Positions 51,901 to 60,796 of a stretch of 64,000 bases of DNA are shown piece by piece. The notes beneath the pieces are model-generated. The model did not search any database. It saw only the letters and a list, made by a program, of their open reading frames with translations, and had not been told where the DNA came from. The number at the start of each line of letters is the position of its first letter. Within the stretch, counting starts at the first letter, position 1. The DNA comes from Fimenecus sp045593555 (lineage in GTDB: Bacteria > Bacillota > Clostridia > Oscillospirales > Acutalibacteraceae): NCBI GenBank assembly GCA_045593555.1, contig JAZNWU010000031.1, positions 50,939 through 114,938 of the forward strand, read 5' to 3'. Made by a program: the position numbers and the translations under genes.

Positions 51901-53767
51901 TCAGTTTTTACCAATTTCAAAAGAAGATATGATTTCCCGAGGCTGGGATGAAGTTGATTTTGTTTATGTATCAGGTGATGCATACGTCGACCATCCCAGC
52001 TTCGGCGTGTCTATTATCACAAGAGTTCTTGAAAATGCAGGTTATAAAGTAGGTATTATTTCTCAACCGGATTGGAAAAGACAAGAATCATTTAAAATAT
52101 TCGGTAAACCAAGACTTGGCTTCTTTGTATCCTCAGGTAACATCGATTCAATGGTCGCCCATTATACTGTTGCCAAAAAGAAACGAAGTACGGATGCATA
52201 TTCACCAGGCGGTAAATTCGGTTTAAGACCAGACAGAGCTGTTATTGTTTATTGTCAGAAAATTCGTGAAATTTACGGTGATATTCCAATAATTATTGGT
52301 GGGTTAGAAGCTTCTTTGCGGCGTTTTGCTCATTATGATTATTGGGACGATAAAATCAGACCTTCTATTCTGTTTGATTCCGGTGCTGACCTTATTTCTT
52401 TTGGTATGGGTGAAAAACAAACTGTACAAATTGCTGATAGATTGAACAATGGAGAAAACATAAAAGATATTACTGATATTAAAGGTACTTGTTATGGTGT
52501 TCCTGTTACAGAAACACCATTCAAAGGGGTTGAATGCCCATCTTTTGAAAATGTTCTCAATTCAAAAAAAGAATATGCAATTTCTTGTCGCATTCAGCAG
52601 GATGAACAAGACCATATTCGTGGCAAATTAATAAAACAGCGTCATGGTAAAATGATGCTTGTTCAGAATATGCCTATGGAACCATTGACAACTGAAGAAC
52701 TTGATGAAGTATATGCACTGCCTTATATGCGAACATATCATCCTGTCTATGAGAAAGATGGGGGAGTGCCTGGCATTCTTGAAGTTCAATTTTCAATTAC
52801 TCATAACAGAGGATGCTTTGGTGCATGTAATTTCTGCTCTATAGCATTTCATCAAGGTAGATATGTTACTTGCAGAAGTAAGGAATCAATTATAAAAGAA
52901 GCTAAATTATTAACTGAAATGAATGGTTTTAAAGGTTACATTCACGACATTGGTGGTCCTACTGCAAATTTCAGAAGAACATCGTGTGATGTTCAGTTAA
53001 AGAAAGGTCTTTGTAAGGGAAAAAAGTGTCTTGCTCCTGAACCTTGTCCTGCATTAGTTTCTACACATGATGAATATCTTGATATTCTTCGTGAAATCCG
53101 GAATTTACCTAAAGTCAAAAAAGTATTTATTCGTTCAGGTATTCGTTATGATTATATGTTATGCGATAAAAATGAATCTTTTTTCAAAGAACTTGTTCAA
53201 TATCATGTAAGTGGACAATTAAAAGTTGCACCTGAACATTGTTCGGCAACTGTTCTTGACAAAATGGGTAAACCTCATATTAAAGCATATAAAGAATTTT
53301 CAAAAAAGTATTTTAACTATACAAAATCAATTGGTAAAGAACAATATCTTGTTCCTTATTTAATGTCATCACATCCTGGTGCAACTTTAAAAGATGCTGT
53401 TGAATTAGCAGAGTTTATCAGAGATGAAAAGCTACATCCTGAACAAGTTCAAGACTATTACCCAACTCCCGGAACAATCTCAACTGCAATGTACTACACT
53501 GAACTTGACCCATATACATTGGAAAGAGTTTATGTTGCTAAAACACCTCACGATAAAGCTTTGCAAAGAGCATTAATGCAATACTTTATTCCGAAAAACT
53601 ATGATTTAGTATATGAAGCATTAAAAAAATCAGGTCGAAGTGATTTAATTGGCACGTCAAAAAAATGCTTAATTAAACCTAAACAAGTTTCATCTTATAA
53701 CAACAGGATTAAAGAAAATGACATTAAAAGAACGAAAAATATATATAAGCGGAAAAAGAAATCCTAA
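51890..53767 (+). CDS. YgiQ family radical SAM protein
   Basis: Protein of about 625 residues with an N-terminal domain (about 1-290), the radical SAM cluster motif CFGACNFCS (CxxxCxxC) near 300-310, and the DUF3362-type C-terminal region. Biochemical function is unknown for the family. The frame is open upstream to 51833, but GTG 51890, preceded by GAAGAGGG, is a better start and overlaps ftsK by 11 bases. It ends in a basic tail, KRTKNIYKRKKKS. Confidence 0.92.
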   Translation: MKNNQFLPISKEDMISRGWDEVDFVYVSGDAYVDHPSFGVSIITRVLENAGYKVGIISQPDWKRQESFKIFGKPRLGFFVSSGNIDSMVAHYTVAKKKRSTDAYSPGGKFGLRPDRAVIVYCQKIREIYGDIPIIIGGLEASLRRFAHYDYWDDKIRPSILFDSGADLISFGMGEKQTVQIADRLNNGENIKDITDIKGTCYGVPVTETPFKGVECPSFENVLNSKKEYAISCRIQQDEQDHIRGKLIKQRHGKMMLVQNMPMEPLTTEELDEVYALPYMRTYHPVYEKDGGVPGILEVQFSITHNRGCFGACNFCSIAFHQGRYVTCRSKESIIKEAKLLTEMNGFKGYIHDIGGPTANFRRTSCDVQLKKGLCKGKKCLAPEPCPALVSTHDEYLDILREIRNLPKVKKVFIRSGIRYDYMLCDKNESFFKELVQYHVSGQLKVAPEHCSATVLDKMGKPHIKAYKEFSKKYFNYTKSIGKEQYLVPYLMSSHPGATLKDAVELAEFIRDEKLHPEQVQDYYPTPGTISTAMYYTELDPYTLERVYVAKTPHDKALQRALMQYFIPKNYDLVYEALKKSGRSDLIGTSKKCLIKPKQVSSYNNRIKENDIKRTKNIYKRKKKS

Positions 53768-54716
53768 TGGTTATATCATAAATCCGTTTGATTATTTCAA
53801 TAACAGACGCAGAGCAAAAATTATATGTATTATACTTGTTGTTGGTCTTATTATTGATGCTCTGTGTTTATTTGGTATAACAAGTTGGCGTAACATTTTT
53901 TCATTTACAGGCATTGCAGATAGTGTTAAACAACAAGACAGCAATTTTGTAGTATATTATCTTGATGCAGGACAAAGTGATTGCTCAATTGTTATTTGTG
54001 ATGATGAAGTGCTTATGATAGATTCAGGTACTGTTAATCAAGTAAATAATATCAGAACAAATCTATCTATGTTGGAAATTGACACAATAGACTATTTATT
54101 GATTACACATCAACACGATGACCACATGGGTGGTGCTGCTGAAATAATCAATCATTATTCAGTTTCCAATATTTTAATGCCAAAATTATCCGAAGACAAC
54201 GCTGTAATTTCTATGACTTATGATAATTTAATTAATGCAATATCAGAAAACAAAGTAACTCCTATTTCAATTTCTTACGGAGATTCATTTATGCTTGGTT
54301 CTGCTCTTGTTGAAATTTTTTCACCTATGAAACAATACGATAATATTAACAATATGTCAGTTGTTACAAAGATTACATATGAAAATACATCTTTTTTATT
54401 TACAGGAGATAGTGAAAAAGAAATTGAAAAACAGCTTTTAAGAGTTGGTGCTGATATTTCTGCCGATGTCTTAAAAGTTGGTCATCATGGTAGCAATACC
54501 TCATCAACGGATAATTTCCTATCAGCCGTAAATCCTGATTATGCTATTATTTCATCCGGTTTTGATAATTCTTTTGGACATCCTAATGATAATGTAATCG
54601 AAAGATTTGAAAAAATAGGAATCATTCCTTATATCACATCAATTAACGGACATATAACTGTTACAAGTGATGGTAATAAAGTTACTGTTATTCCAGAAGA
54701 AGTAAGTATTTCATGA
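53718..54716 (+). CDS. ComEC/Rec2-like metallo-beta-lactamase fold hydrolase
   Basis: Protein of 332 residues with one N-terminal transmembrane helix (about 32-56), then an external MBL domain. DAGQSDCSIV, the metal motif THQHDDHMGG (HxHxDH), the second His in FTGDSEKE context, and KVGHHGSNTS match the C-terminal domain of ComEC. It lacks the competence channel domain, as do many stand-alone Clostridial relatives thought to act on nucleotides or DNA. It overlaps the upstream gene by 50 bases; ribosome binding is weak, so coupling is likely. Confidence 0.87.
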   Translation: MTLKERKIYISGKRNPNGYIINPFDYFNNRRRAKIICIILVVGLIIDALCLFGITSWRNIFSFTGIADSVKQQDSNFVVYYLDAGQSDCSIVICDDEVLMIDSGTVNQVNNIRTNLSMLEIDTIDYLLITHQHDDHMGGAAEIINHYSVSNILMPKLSEDNAVISMTYDNLINAISENKVTPISISYGDSFMLGSALVEIFSPMKQYDNINNMSVVTKITYENTSFLFTGDSEKEIEKQLLRVGADISADVLKVGHHGSNTSSTDNFLSAVNPDYAIISSGFDNSFGHPNDNVIERFEKIGIIPYITSINGHITVTSDGNKVTVIPEEVSIS

Positions 54717-54753
54717 ATTTTAATAAAATAATATAGAAAATCTAAAAAAATGC

Positions 54754-54782
54754 TTGCATTCACAAACTTCTTGTGATATAAT
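54754..54782 (+). promoter_or_regulatory. Promoter of rpsB-tsf with palindromic spacer
   Basis: TTGCAT (54754-54759), 17-bp spacer, TATAAT (54777-54782). The spacer itself is the inverted repeat TCACAAACTTCTTGTGA. Confidence 0.8.
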
Positions 54783-54788
54783 TTTTCA

Positions 54789-54886
54789 GCAATTCGCATG
54801 TACGGTGATTTTAACGGAATTGCATACACTGTATGTCCCGCTGAAAGTTGACCCGTACAGAGGATAAAATAAGGAGGAAAAAAATC
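54789..54886 (+). promoter_or_regulatory. Structured leader of rpsB, candidate S2 autoregulatory site
   Basis: About 98 bases between promoter and start. TGTACGG (about 54799) pairs with CCGTACA (about 54853), enclosing a hairpin CATAC-ACT-GTATG; a further GCTG can pair with CAGC at the extreme 5' end, which would form a pseudoknot if the transcript starts early enough. The layout resembles ribosomal protein leaders that bind their own product; this is inference. Confidence 0.5.
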
Positions 54887-55624
54887 ATGTCAGTAGTATC
54901 TATGAAACAGTTACTCGAGGCAGGTGTTCACTTTGGACACCAGACAAGAAGATGGAACCCTAAAATGGCTGAATACATCTTCACTGAAAGAAATGGTATT
55001 TATATCATTGACCTTCAGAAAACAGTAAAAAAACTTGAAGAGGCTTACAAGGTAATTAAGGAAGTTGCTGAAAATGGCGGCGAAGTTCTTTTTGTAGGCA
55101 CAAAGAAGCAGGCTCAGAGCTCCGTTAAGGAAGAAGCAATGCGTTGCGGTATGCCTTTCGTTAATGCTCGTTGGCTTGGTGGTATGCTCACAAACTTCAC
55201 AACAATCAAACAGAGAATTAAGAGACTTGCACAGCTTAAGGCTATGCAAGAAGATGGTACATTTGAACTCCTTCCAAAGAAGGAAGTTGCAAAGTATGAG
55301 CTTGAAATCGAAAAGCTTGAAAAGTACATTGGTGGTATCACAGAAATGAAAAAGCAGCCGGCTGCTATGTTCATTGTTGACCCAAGAAAAGAAAAGATTG
55401 CAGTTGCTGAAGCTAAGAAGCTTGGTATTCCTGTAATTGCTATTGTTGACACAAACTGTGACCCTGATGATGTTGACTATGTTATCCCAGGTAACGATGA
55501 TGCTATCCGTGCAGTAAAACTTATTGCAGGTGCTATGGCTGATGCTGTTATCGAAGGCAGACAGGGTGAACAGATGGAAGTTGCTGCTGAAGCAGAAGAA
55601 GCAACAGAAGAAGTTGCTGAATAA
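54887..55624 (+). CDS. rpsB: 30S ribosomal protein S2
   Basis: Small-subunit protein of 245 residues. SMKQLLEAGVHFGHQTRRWN at the N-terminus, FVGTKKQAQ, NARWLGGMLTNFTTI and IPVIAIVDTNCDPD are diagnostic. A reading from 54848 would include the ribosome binding site AAGGAGG, so the ATG at 54887 is the start. The C-terminus is acidic and alanine-rich. Classical rpsB-tsf pair with tsf. Confidence 0.98.
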   Translation: MSVVSMKQLLEAGVHFGHQTRRWNPKMAEYIFTERNGIYIIDLQKTVKKLEEAYKVIKEVAENGGEVLFVGTKKQAQSSVKEEAMRCGMPFVNARWLGGMLTNFTTIKQRIKRLAQLKAMQEDGTFELLPKKEVAKYELEIEKLEKYIGGITEMKKQPAAMFIVDPRKEKIAVAEAKKLGIPVIAIVDTNCDPDDVDYVIPGNDDAIRAVKLIAGAMADAVIEGRQGEQMEVAAEAEEATEEVAE

Positions 55625-55638
55625 TTTTTGAATTTTAT

Positions 55639-55669
55639 AGCCCGTGGCTTTATTGTTACGGGCTGTTTT
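55639..55669 (+). terminator. Attenuator-like hairpin between rpsB and tsf
   Basis: AGCCCGT (55639-55645) pairs with ACGGGCT (55658-55664) followed by GTTTT; likely a partial terminator that sets the rpsB:tsf ratio. Confidence 0.75.
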
Positions 55670-55697
55670 AAAATCAATAATATTGGAGGAAAAGAAA

Positions 55698-56798
55698 ATG
55701 GCATTTACTGCAAAAGACGTTCAGGCTCTTCGTGAGAAGACAGGCGTTGGTATGATGGATTGTAAAAAAGCTCTTGTTGAAACAGATGGCGACATCGAAA
55801 AAGCTATTGATATTCTTAGAGAAAAAGGTCTTGCTTCTGCTGCAAAGAAAGCAAGCCGTGTTGCTGCTGAAGGTGTAGTTGCTGCATACAGCGATGCTAA
55901 TGCAGGTGCTCTTGTTGAAATTAACTGTGAAACAGACTTCGTTGCTAAGGGTGAACCATTCGTTAACCTTGCTGCTAAGGTTGTTAAGACAGTTGTTGCT
56001 GCAAAGCCTGCTGATGTTGAAACTCTTCTTGCTACAAAAGCAGTTGACTCTGACAAAACTGTTGATGAAGAAGTTCAGGAAGTTTTCCTCGCTCTTCGTG
56101 AAAATATGAAGGTTCGTAGATTTGCTCTTGTTGAAGGTCACACAGCAACATATATCCACGCAGGTGGTACAGTTGGTGTTCTTTGTGCATTTGATGTTGA
56201 TGATGCAACAGCTGCTAAGGCTGAATTTGATGCAATGGGTAAGAATGTAGCAATGCAGATTGCTGCTATGAACCCTGAATATCTTGGCAAATCAGACATT
56301 TCTGACGAAGAACTTGCAAAGATGAAGTCAATCACAATTGATAGTGCACTTAACAAGCCTGATTCACTTCCAGTTCCAATTCTCAACAGCATTATTACTG
56401 AAGCTATTAATGATAAGAAGTGGAGCGATGCAGACGCTGAAATCTATAATGGTCTTGACCAGAAGCAGAGAAAGAACTTTGTAAACTTCATTTCAAAGGA
56501 AGCTTATGCAACAATGGCTGAAATCGCAGTTTCACACAAGGCTGAAATTACTGAAAACAAGATTTTTACAGGTCTTGTACAAGGTCGTCTTGCAAAGCAG
56601 ATTAAGGAAGTTTGCCTCCTTGAACAGCCATTCGTTCGTTCAGACCTTTTTGACGGTTCTGTTGACGGATACATCAATTCAGTTGCTAAGGAGCTTGGTG
56701 TTGATATTAAGCTTACAAGCTTTGTTCGTTTTGAAAAGGGCGAAGGCATTGAAAAGAAAGAAGAAAACTTTGCTGCAGAAATCGCAAGCATGATGTAA
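55698..56798 (+). CDS. tsf: Translation elongation factor Ts
   Basis: Nucleotide exchange factor for EF-Tu; about 366 residues, longer than the usual 290-310. The N-terminal UBA-like domain has REKTGVGMMDCKKAL; INCETDFVAKGEPF is the core motif; CLLEQPFVRSD lies near the end. Between NPEYLGKSDISDEELAK and GRLAKQIKEVCLLEQPF there is an insert of roughly 60 residues, covering NDKKWSDADAEIYNG and NFVNFISKEAYATM, that I do not recognise from other EF-Ts. An upstream in-frame start at 55644 lies inside the attenuator; GGAGGAAAAG fixes ATG 55698. Confidence 0.96.
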   Translation: MAFTAKDVQALREKTGVGMMDCKKALVETDGDIEKAIDILREKGLASAAKKASRVAAEGVVAAYSDANAGALVEINCETDFVAKGEPFVNLAAKVVKTVVAAKPADVETLLATKAVDSDKTVDEEVQEVFLALRENMKVRRFALVEGHTATYIHAGGTVGVLCAFDVDDATAAKAEFDAMGKNVAMQIAAMNPEYLGKSDISDEELAKMKSITIDSALNKPDSLPVPILNSIITEAINDKKWSDADAEIYNGLDQKQRKNFVNFISKEAYATMAEIAVSHKAEITENKIFTGLVQGRLAKQIKEVCLLEQPFVRSDLFDGSVDGYINSVAKELGVDIKLTSFVRFEKGEGIEKKEENFAAEIASMM

Positions 56799-56817
56799 TT
56801 TCTTTAATAAGACCGAA

Positions 56818-56853
56818 AAAGCGTACTGTTTATGCTGTACGCTTTATTTTTTT
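56818..56853 (+). terminator. Terminator after tsf
   Basis: AAAGCGTAC (56818-56826) pairs with GTACGCTTT (56837-56845), then ATTTTTTT. Confidence 0.9.
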
Positions 56854-56885
56854 GCTTGTAAAATAGCAAATCATAATGTAAAATT

Positions 56886-56912
56886 ATATTAAACACAATC
56901 ACCACATATAAT
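56886..56912 (+). promoter_or_regulatory. Sigma E-like promoter of cwlD
   Basis: ATATT (56886-56890), 14-bp spacer, CATATAAT (56905-56912), close to the mother-cell sigma E consensus (ATATT, 14-15 bases, CATACAAT). This suits a gene for spore cortex synthesis. Confidence 0.55.
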
Positions 56913-56924
56913 TAGTAGGTGATT
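56897..56924 (+). promoter_or_regulatory. Hairpin covering promoter core and ribosome binding site of cwlD
   Basis: AATCACC (56897-56903) pairs perfectly with GGTGATT (56918-56924), which is the ribosome binding site; the -10 box lies in the loop. A shorter version of the hairpins at 5087 and 12242. Confidence 0.45.
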
Positions 56925-56927
56925 AAA

Positions 56928-57641
56928 ATGAAAAATATTATTTGCATTCTTCTCTCAACATTAGTTATTCTTCTTAGTTTTTTATATACCAGAATTCAAT
57001 ACAGCTCATCATATAATTTATTATCAAAAACTTATTCAACAATTATAATTGATGCAGGTCATGGTGGAGAAGACGGTGGAGCTATTGCGAATGATGGAAC
57101 ATTAGAGAAAGATATAAATTTAGATATTTCTTTAAAGTTAAATGATATATTGTCAATATTAGGATATAAAACAAAATTAATTCGTAATACTGACACAGAT
57201 TTACATACATCAGGCGACTCTATTCGTGAAAGAAAAGTATCTGATATTCGTAATAGATTTGAAATAATGAATCAAGGCGGAAACTGTTTATATATAAGCA
57301 TTCATCAAAATAAATTCAGTAATGAATCTGTCCGTGGTGCACAAACATTTTATTCACCAAATAATGATGAAAGTAAAGAATTAGCAAGTTTTGTTCAGAA
57401 GTCGATTTCAAGTCAGTTACAAAAAGACAACGATAGAATAATCAAGGAATCAGGAACGGATATTTTTTTGTTATATAATGCAACAAAACCTACTGTTATG
57501 GTCGAATGTGGATTTATATCTAACGCATCTGACCTTAATAATCTTAAAGATACAAATTATCAAAATGAAATGGCATTATCAATTGCTATGGGGATTTTAA
57601 ACTATAATATTTCGGAGGTTCATAATGGCTCAGAAATCTAA
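56928..57641 (+). CDS. cwlD: N-acetylmuramoyl-L-alanine amidase (CwlD-like)
   Basis: Zinc amidase of about 237 residues, Amidase_3 family. N-terminal membrane anchor or signal (3-22), then IIIDAGHGGEDGGAI with zinc His, EKDINLDISLKL with zinc Glu, SIHQNKFSN with the second His, and MVECGFISNASD with the catalytic Glu. Single-domain form with no wall-binding repeats, like CwlD, which helps make muramic lactam in the spore cortex. A GTG at 56919 lies in the ribosome binding site; ATG 56928 is the start. It overlaps radA by 17 bases. Confidence 0.88.
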   Translation: MKNIICILLSTLVILLSFLYTRIQYSSSYNLLSKTYSTIIIDAGHGGEDGGAIANDGTLEKDINLDISLKLNDILSILGYKTKLIRNTDTDLHTSGDSIRERKVSDIRNRFEIMNQGGNCLYISIHQNKFSNESVRGAQTFYSPNNDESKELASFVQKSISSQLQKDNDRIIKESGTDIFLLYNATKPTVMVECGFISNASDLNNLKDTNYQNEMALSIAMGILNYNISEVHNGSEI

Positions 57642-59001
57642 ATCAGTATATATATGCAGTGAATGTGGCTATGAAACACCACGTTGGCTCGGTCAATGTC
57701 CGGGCTGTAGTGAATGGAATACTTTAAATGAAGAAATCAGAACTGTCACAAAAGAGAAATCGCTTTCAAAAAGTCTTGTTGGCTCAAATCGTGGCAGAGC
57801 TTTTCCATTAAATGAAATTACAGCAGATACAGGACACAGATATAACACAGGACTTAAGGAATTAAACCGAGTTCTCGGTGGTGGACTTGTTAAAGGTTCA
57901 GTTGTACTTTTAAGCGGTGACCCGGGTATTGGTAAATCAACAATTCTTTTACAGATTTGTGAGTGTTTAGGCAACGGTCTTAAGATTTTGTATGTTTCAG
58001 GTGAAGAATCTGCACATCAGATAAAACTTAGAGCAACAAGACTTGGCGTTTCAACAGGCAATTTGTCAATTCTTTGTGAAACGGATGCACAGTATATCTG
58101 CGAATACATTAATTCAGAAAAGCCTGACCTTGTTATTGTTGACTCTATTCAGACAATGGAAATAGGTGAGTTAAACTCATCACCGGGAAGTGTTACACAA
58201 GTTCGTGAATCAACAAATCTTTTTACAAGAACTGCAAAAACATCCAATATTCCGATTTTCCTTGTTGGACATGTTAACAAAGACGGTAATATTGCAGGGC
58301 CAAAGGTACTTGAGCATATTGTTGACTGTGTTTTGTATTTCGAGGGCGACAGAAATACATCATATAGGATTTTAAGAGCTGTTAAAAACCGTTACGGTTC
58401 AACAAATGAAATCGGTGTTTTTGAAATGCTTGATAATGGTCTTACAGAGGTCGAAAATCCGTCTATGATGTTGATTTCAGGTAAACCACAAAATGTATCA
58501 GGTACTTGTGTCGCCTGCCTTATGGAAGGCTCCAGACCAATTCTCGCTGAAGTTCAAAGTCTTGTTACTCCAAGCGGTTTTGGTAACCCAAGAAGAATGG
58601 CAACGGGTATTGATTACGGAAGAATGGCAATGCTTATAGCTGTACTTGAAAAGCGTTGCGGTTATTTCCTCGGAAATATGGACTGCTATACAAACGTAAT
58701 CGGTGGTCTTCGTATTGACGAAACTGCAGCCGATTTATCAATTGCTTTGGCAATAGTATCCAGTCTTAAAGATGTTGTTGTACCTGAAAAGACACTTGCG
58801 TTCGGTGAAATCGGTTTAGCAGGGGAGATACGCTCTGTAAATTCTTGTGAGCAGAGAATTAAAGAGGCATCCAAATTAGGTTTTGAAAAATGTGTTATTC
58901 CGTATCACAACTATACAAAGCTTCCTAAATATTTATTTAATGAAATAGAAATTGTCCCTGCAAAAAATATAAGACAAGCATTTGAGGCGATTATGAATTG
59001 A
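57625..59001 (+). CDS. radA: DNA repair protein RadA
   Basis: RecA-like branch-migration helicase of 458 residues. N-terminal zinc finger CSECGYETPRWLGQCPGCSEW, Walker A GDPGIGKST (about 93-101), VIVDSIQTM, the RadA-specific KNRYGSTNEIGVF, and a C-terminal Lon-like domain (about 300-458). Overlaps cwlD upstream and the next gene by four bases. Confidence 0.97.
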   Translation: MAQKSKSVYICSECGYETPRWLGQCPGCSEWNTLNEEIRTVTKEKSLSKSLVGSNRGRAFPLNEITADTGHRYNTGLKELNRVLGGGLVKGSVVLLSGDPGIGKSTILLQICECLGNGLKILYVSGEESAHQIKLRATRLGVSTGNLSILCETDAQYICEYINSEKPDLVIVDSIQTMEIGELNSSPGSVTQVRESTNLFTRTAKTSNIPIFLVGHVNKDGNIAGPKVLEHIVDCVLYFEGDRNTSYRILRAVKNRYGSTNEIGVFEMLDNGLTEVENPSMMLISGKPQNVSGTCVACLMEGSRPILAEVQSLVTPSGFGNPRRMATGIDYGRMAMLIAVLEKRCGYFLGNMDCYTNVIGGLRIDETAADLSIALAIVSSLKDVVVPEKTLAFGEIGLAGEIRSVNSCEQRIKEASKLGFEKCVIPYHNYTKLPKYLFNEIEIVPAKNIRQAFEAIMN

Positions 59002-59753
59002 GTGAAAGGTTTTTAAAAAATCAAAATCTCCCTGAAAACAAGGTTACAACTGTGTTTGCAAACACTGACGATATTGCCCTTAAAAGGCTTTTTGAAGAAT
59101 TATCCATAAAAGTCTTGCAAGTTGCTGAAAACTCGCTTTTAGACACTCCTGTAAGCTGTCACGCTGATATTCTTGCGAATTATGTAGGGAAATCTACATT
59201 TTTAGCAGATAAAAATCAAACAGAACTTTGTAAATTTATAGAAGATAATAGCGGGAAAACAATTATTATTGAAAATATTAAATCACCATATCCCAATGAT
59301 TGTCTGTTGAATTTTGCAGATATTGGTGATTATATAATCTGTAACAAATCTATTTTGACAAACGAAATTGTTGATTTATTACCGGATAAGCAGATTATTG
59401 ATGTAAAACAAGGTTATTCAAAATGTTCTGTCTGTATTTGTAAAAGAAATGCTATCATAACTGACGATATTTCTGTTTATAACGCAGTTTCACAGTATGA
59501 TAATATAAATTCATTACTTGTCCAAAAGGGAAGCGTATGTATAGATAAATACGATTATGGATTTATCGGTGGGTGCTGTGGTCTTGTTGATAAAGATGTT
59601 TTACTTTTTAACGGTGATTTATCAACACATACAGACTTTGACAAAATAAAGAATTTCCTGTATGATAATGGTGTAAACTACATTGATATTAAAGGTAAGC
59701 CCTTAACAGACATAGGAAGTATTATTCCGATTATGGAAAAAGACGGTGATTAA
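58998..59753 (+). CDS. Unknown protein, possible DUF6873 / GME-fold family
   Basis: Protein of 251 residues. SCHADILANY and GFIGGCCGLVDKDVLLFNGD look like active-site or core segments of the amidinotransferase-type (GME) fold reported for DUF6873 proteins of Clostridia, but I make this match from memory and no reaction can be given. Three alternating alpha/beta units are suggested. It starts with TTG at 58998, overlapping the radA stop by four bases, with GAGG upstream. Confidence 0.6.
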   Translation: MSERFLKNQNLPENKVTTVFANTDDIALKRLFEELSIKVLQVAENSLLDTPVSCHADILANYVGKSTFLADKNQTELCKFIEDNSGKTIIIENIKSPYPNDCLLNFADIGDYIICNKSILTNEIVDLLPDKQIIDVKQGYSKCSVCICKRNAIITDDISVYNAVSQYDNINSLLVQKGSVCIDKYDYGFIGGCCGLVDKDVLLFNGDLSTHTDFDKIKNFLYDNGVNYIDIKGKPLTDIGSIIPIMEKDGD

Positions 59754-59754
59754 A

Positions 59755-59943
59755 ATGAAAAAAGGTTATTTAATAGCATATTTGGGTGCAGCAACTACAA
59801 TGGGAATTGTTTTATCAAAAGCCCAGAAAATGACAAAAAAATATGGTCAGCCATTAAAACAAAAGAAAAAAGTATCACCTGAAATACTTGCAAATACAGC
59901 AGAAAAAGGCATTGATTTTGTAGCTAAAAAGATTGCAAAATAA
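59755..59943 (+). CDS. Small protein with N-terminal hydrophobic segment
   Basis: Not recognised; 62 residues. MKKGYLIAYLGAATTMGIVL is a short hydrophobic start, probably a membrane anchor, followed by a basic stretch (KAQKMTKKYGQPLKQKKK) and an amphipathic helix ending GIDFVAKKIAK. Start ATG 59755 after GGTGATT; the in-frame GTG at 59746 is the ribosome binding site. One base after the upstream stop. Confidence 0.65.
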   Translation: MKKGYLIAYLGAATTMGIVLSKAQKMTKKYGQPLKQKKKVSPEILANTAEKGIDFVAKKIAK

Positions 59944-59956
59944 TAGTGTATTTTCA

Positions 59957-59980
59957 GGCATCTCCTTATTTGGGGATGCC
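59957..59980 (+). terminator. Hairpin, probable terminator
   Basis: GGCATCTCC (59957-59965) pairs with GGGGATGCC (59972-59980) with one G-U; the following T-run is weak (ATACTTGTTTT). Confidence 0.6.
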
Positions 59981-60002
59981 ATACTTGTTTTAGGTGAATA
60001 TT

Positions 60003-60494
60003 ATGAACAAAGTAATTGTAATCGGTTGTCCCGGTTCGGGTAAAACAACTTTTGCTGAAAAACTGCATAAATGTACAGAATTACCGTTGTATCATCTTGA
60101 TGCGATATGGCATAAGCCTGACAAAACGCATATTTCAAGAGAAGAATTTGATGAAAGAATTGCTGATATTTTTGCTACATCTCAATGGATAATTGACGGC
60201 AATTACAAAAGAACAATAGAAATGCGACTTAAAGAATGTGACACAGTTTTTCTCTTTGATTTACCGACAGAGGTGTGTCTGCAAGGTGCAACCGAAAGAA
60301 TTGGCAAAGGTCGTTATGACTTGCCGTGGATTGAAACAGAATTAGACCCTGAATTTAAACAATTTATCGAAGAATTTTCTGAAAAAACATTACCGTATAT
60401 TTATGAGTTAATTGATAAGTACAAAGCAGAAAAACAAGTTATAATATTCAAATCAAGAGAAGAAGCAGACAGGTTTATTAGCAAGGTGAAATAA
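60003..60494 (+). CDS. P-loop kinase of the adenylate kinase / FlaR-like topology modulation group
   Basis: Protein of 163 residues. Walker A GCPGSGKTTFAEKL (about 9-17), LYHLDAIWHKPDKT, QWIIDGNYKRT and FLFDLPTEVCLQGATERI are typical of small NTPases named topology modulation protein. No confirmed substrate. ATG 60003 after AGGTGAA is the start; a GTG at 59994 lies inside that site. Confidence 0.87.
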   Translation: MNKVIVIGCPGSGKTTFAEKLHKCTELPLYHLDAIWHKPDKTHISREEFDERIADIFATSQWIIDGNYKRTIEMRLKECDTVFLFDLPTEVCLQGATERIGKGRYDLPWIETELDPEFKQFIEEFSEKTLPYIYELIDKYKAEKQVIIFKSREEADRFISKVK

Positions 60495-60495
60495 T

Positions 60496-60796
60496 ATGCA
60501 AATAATCAAATTTAAACCGAAATATCGTGATGACCTGATATTTATGATACTTGAAGCAAAAAATGCACTCGGTAGAGTGCCGGGACTTAATGAAGATTTG
60601 CTCGATGTTCAAAAGAACTATTTTGATAAAGGTGATATGTACTGCTCTTTTAAATACAGCAGAAGAATATCTTAAATCAATTGGTAAAAAAGCTGTTATT
60701 GTACATCTTGGTGACAAAGAACACTTTTATGAATCCTGGCAGTTTTATCCTAAACACGGCTATGTTGAATATGAGCCAAATTATATGAGAAAAGAA
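60496..60796 (+). pseudogene. GNAT acetyltransferase with internal deletion
   Basis: An intact start (MQIIKFKPKYRDDLIFMILE onward) reads as a GNAT N-terminus up to DKGDM at about 60642. The frame then shifts and stops at 60675, while the +2 frame continues with the GNAT C-terminus (TALLNTAEEYLKSIGKKAV, then FYPKHGYVEYEPNYMRKEL). The middle of the domain, including the acetyl-CoA loop, is missing, so a deletion of some tens of codons with loss of frame has joined the two ends. Confidence 0.75.
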
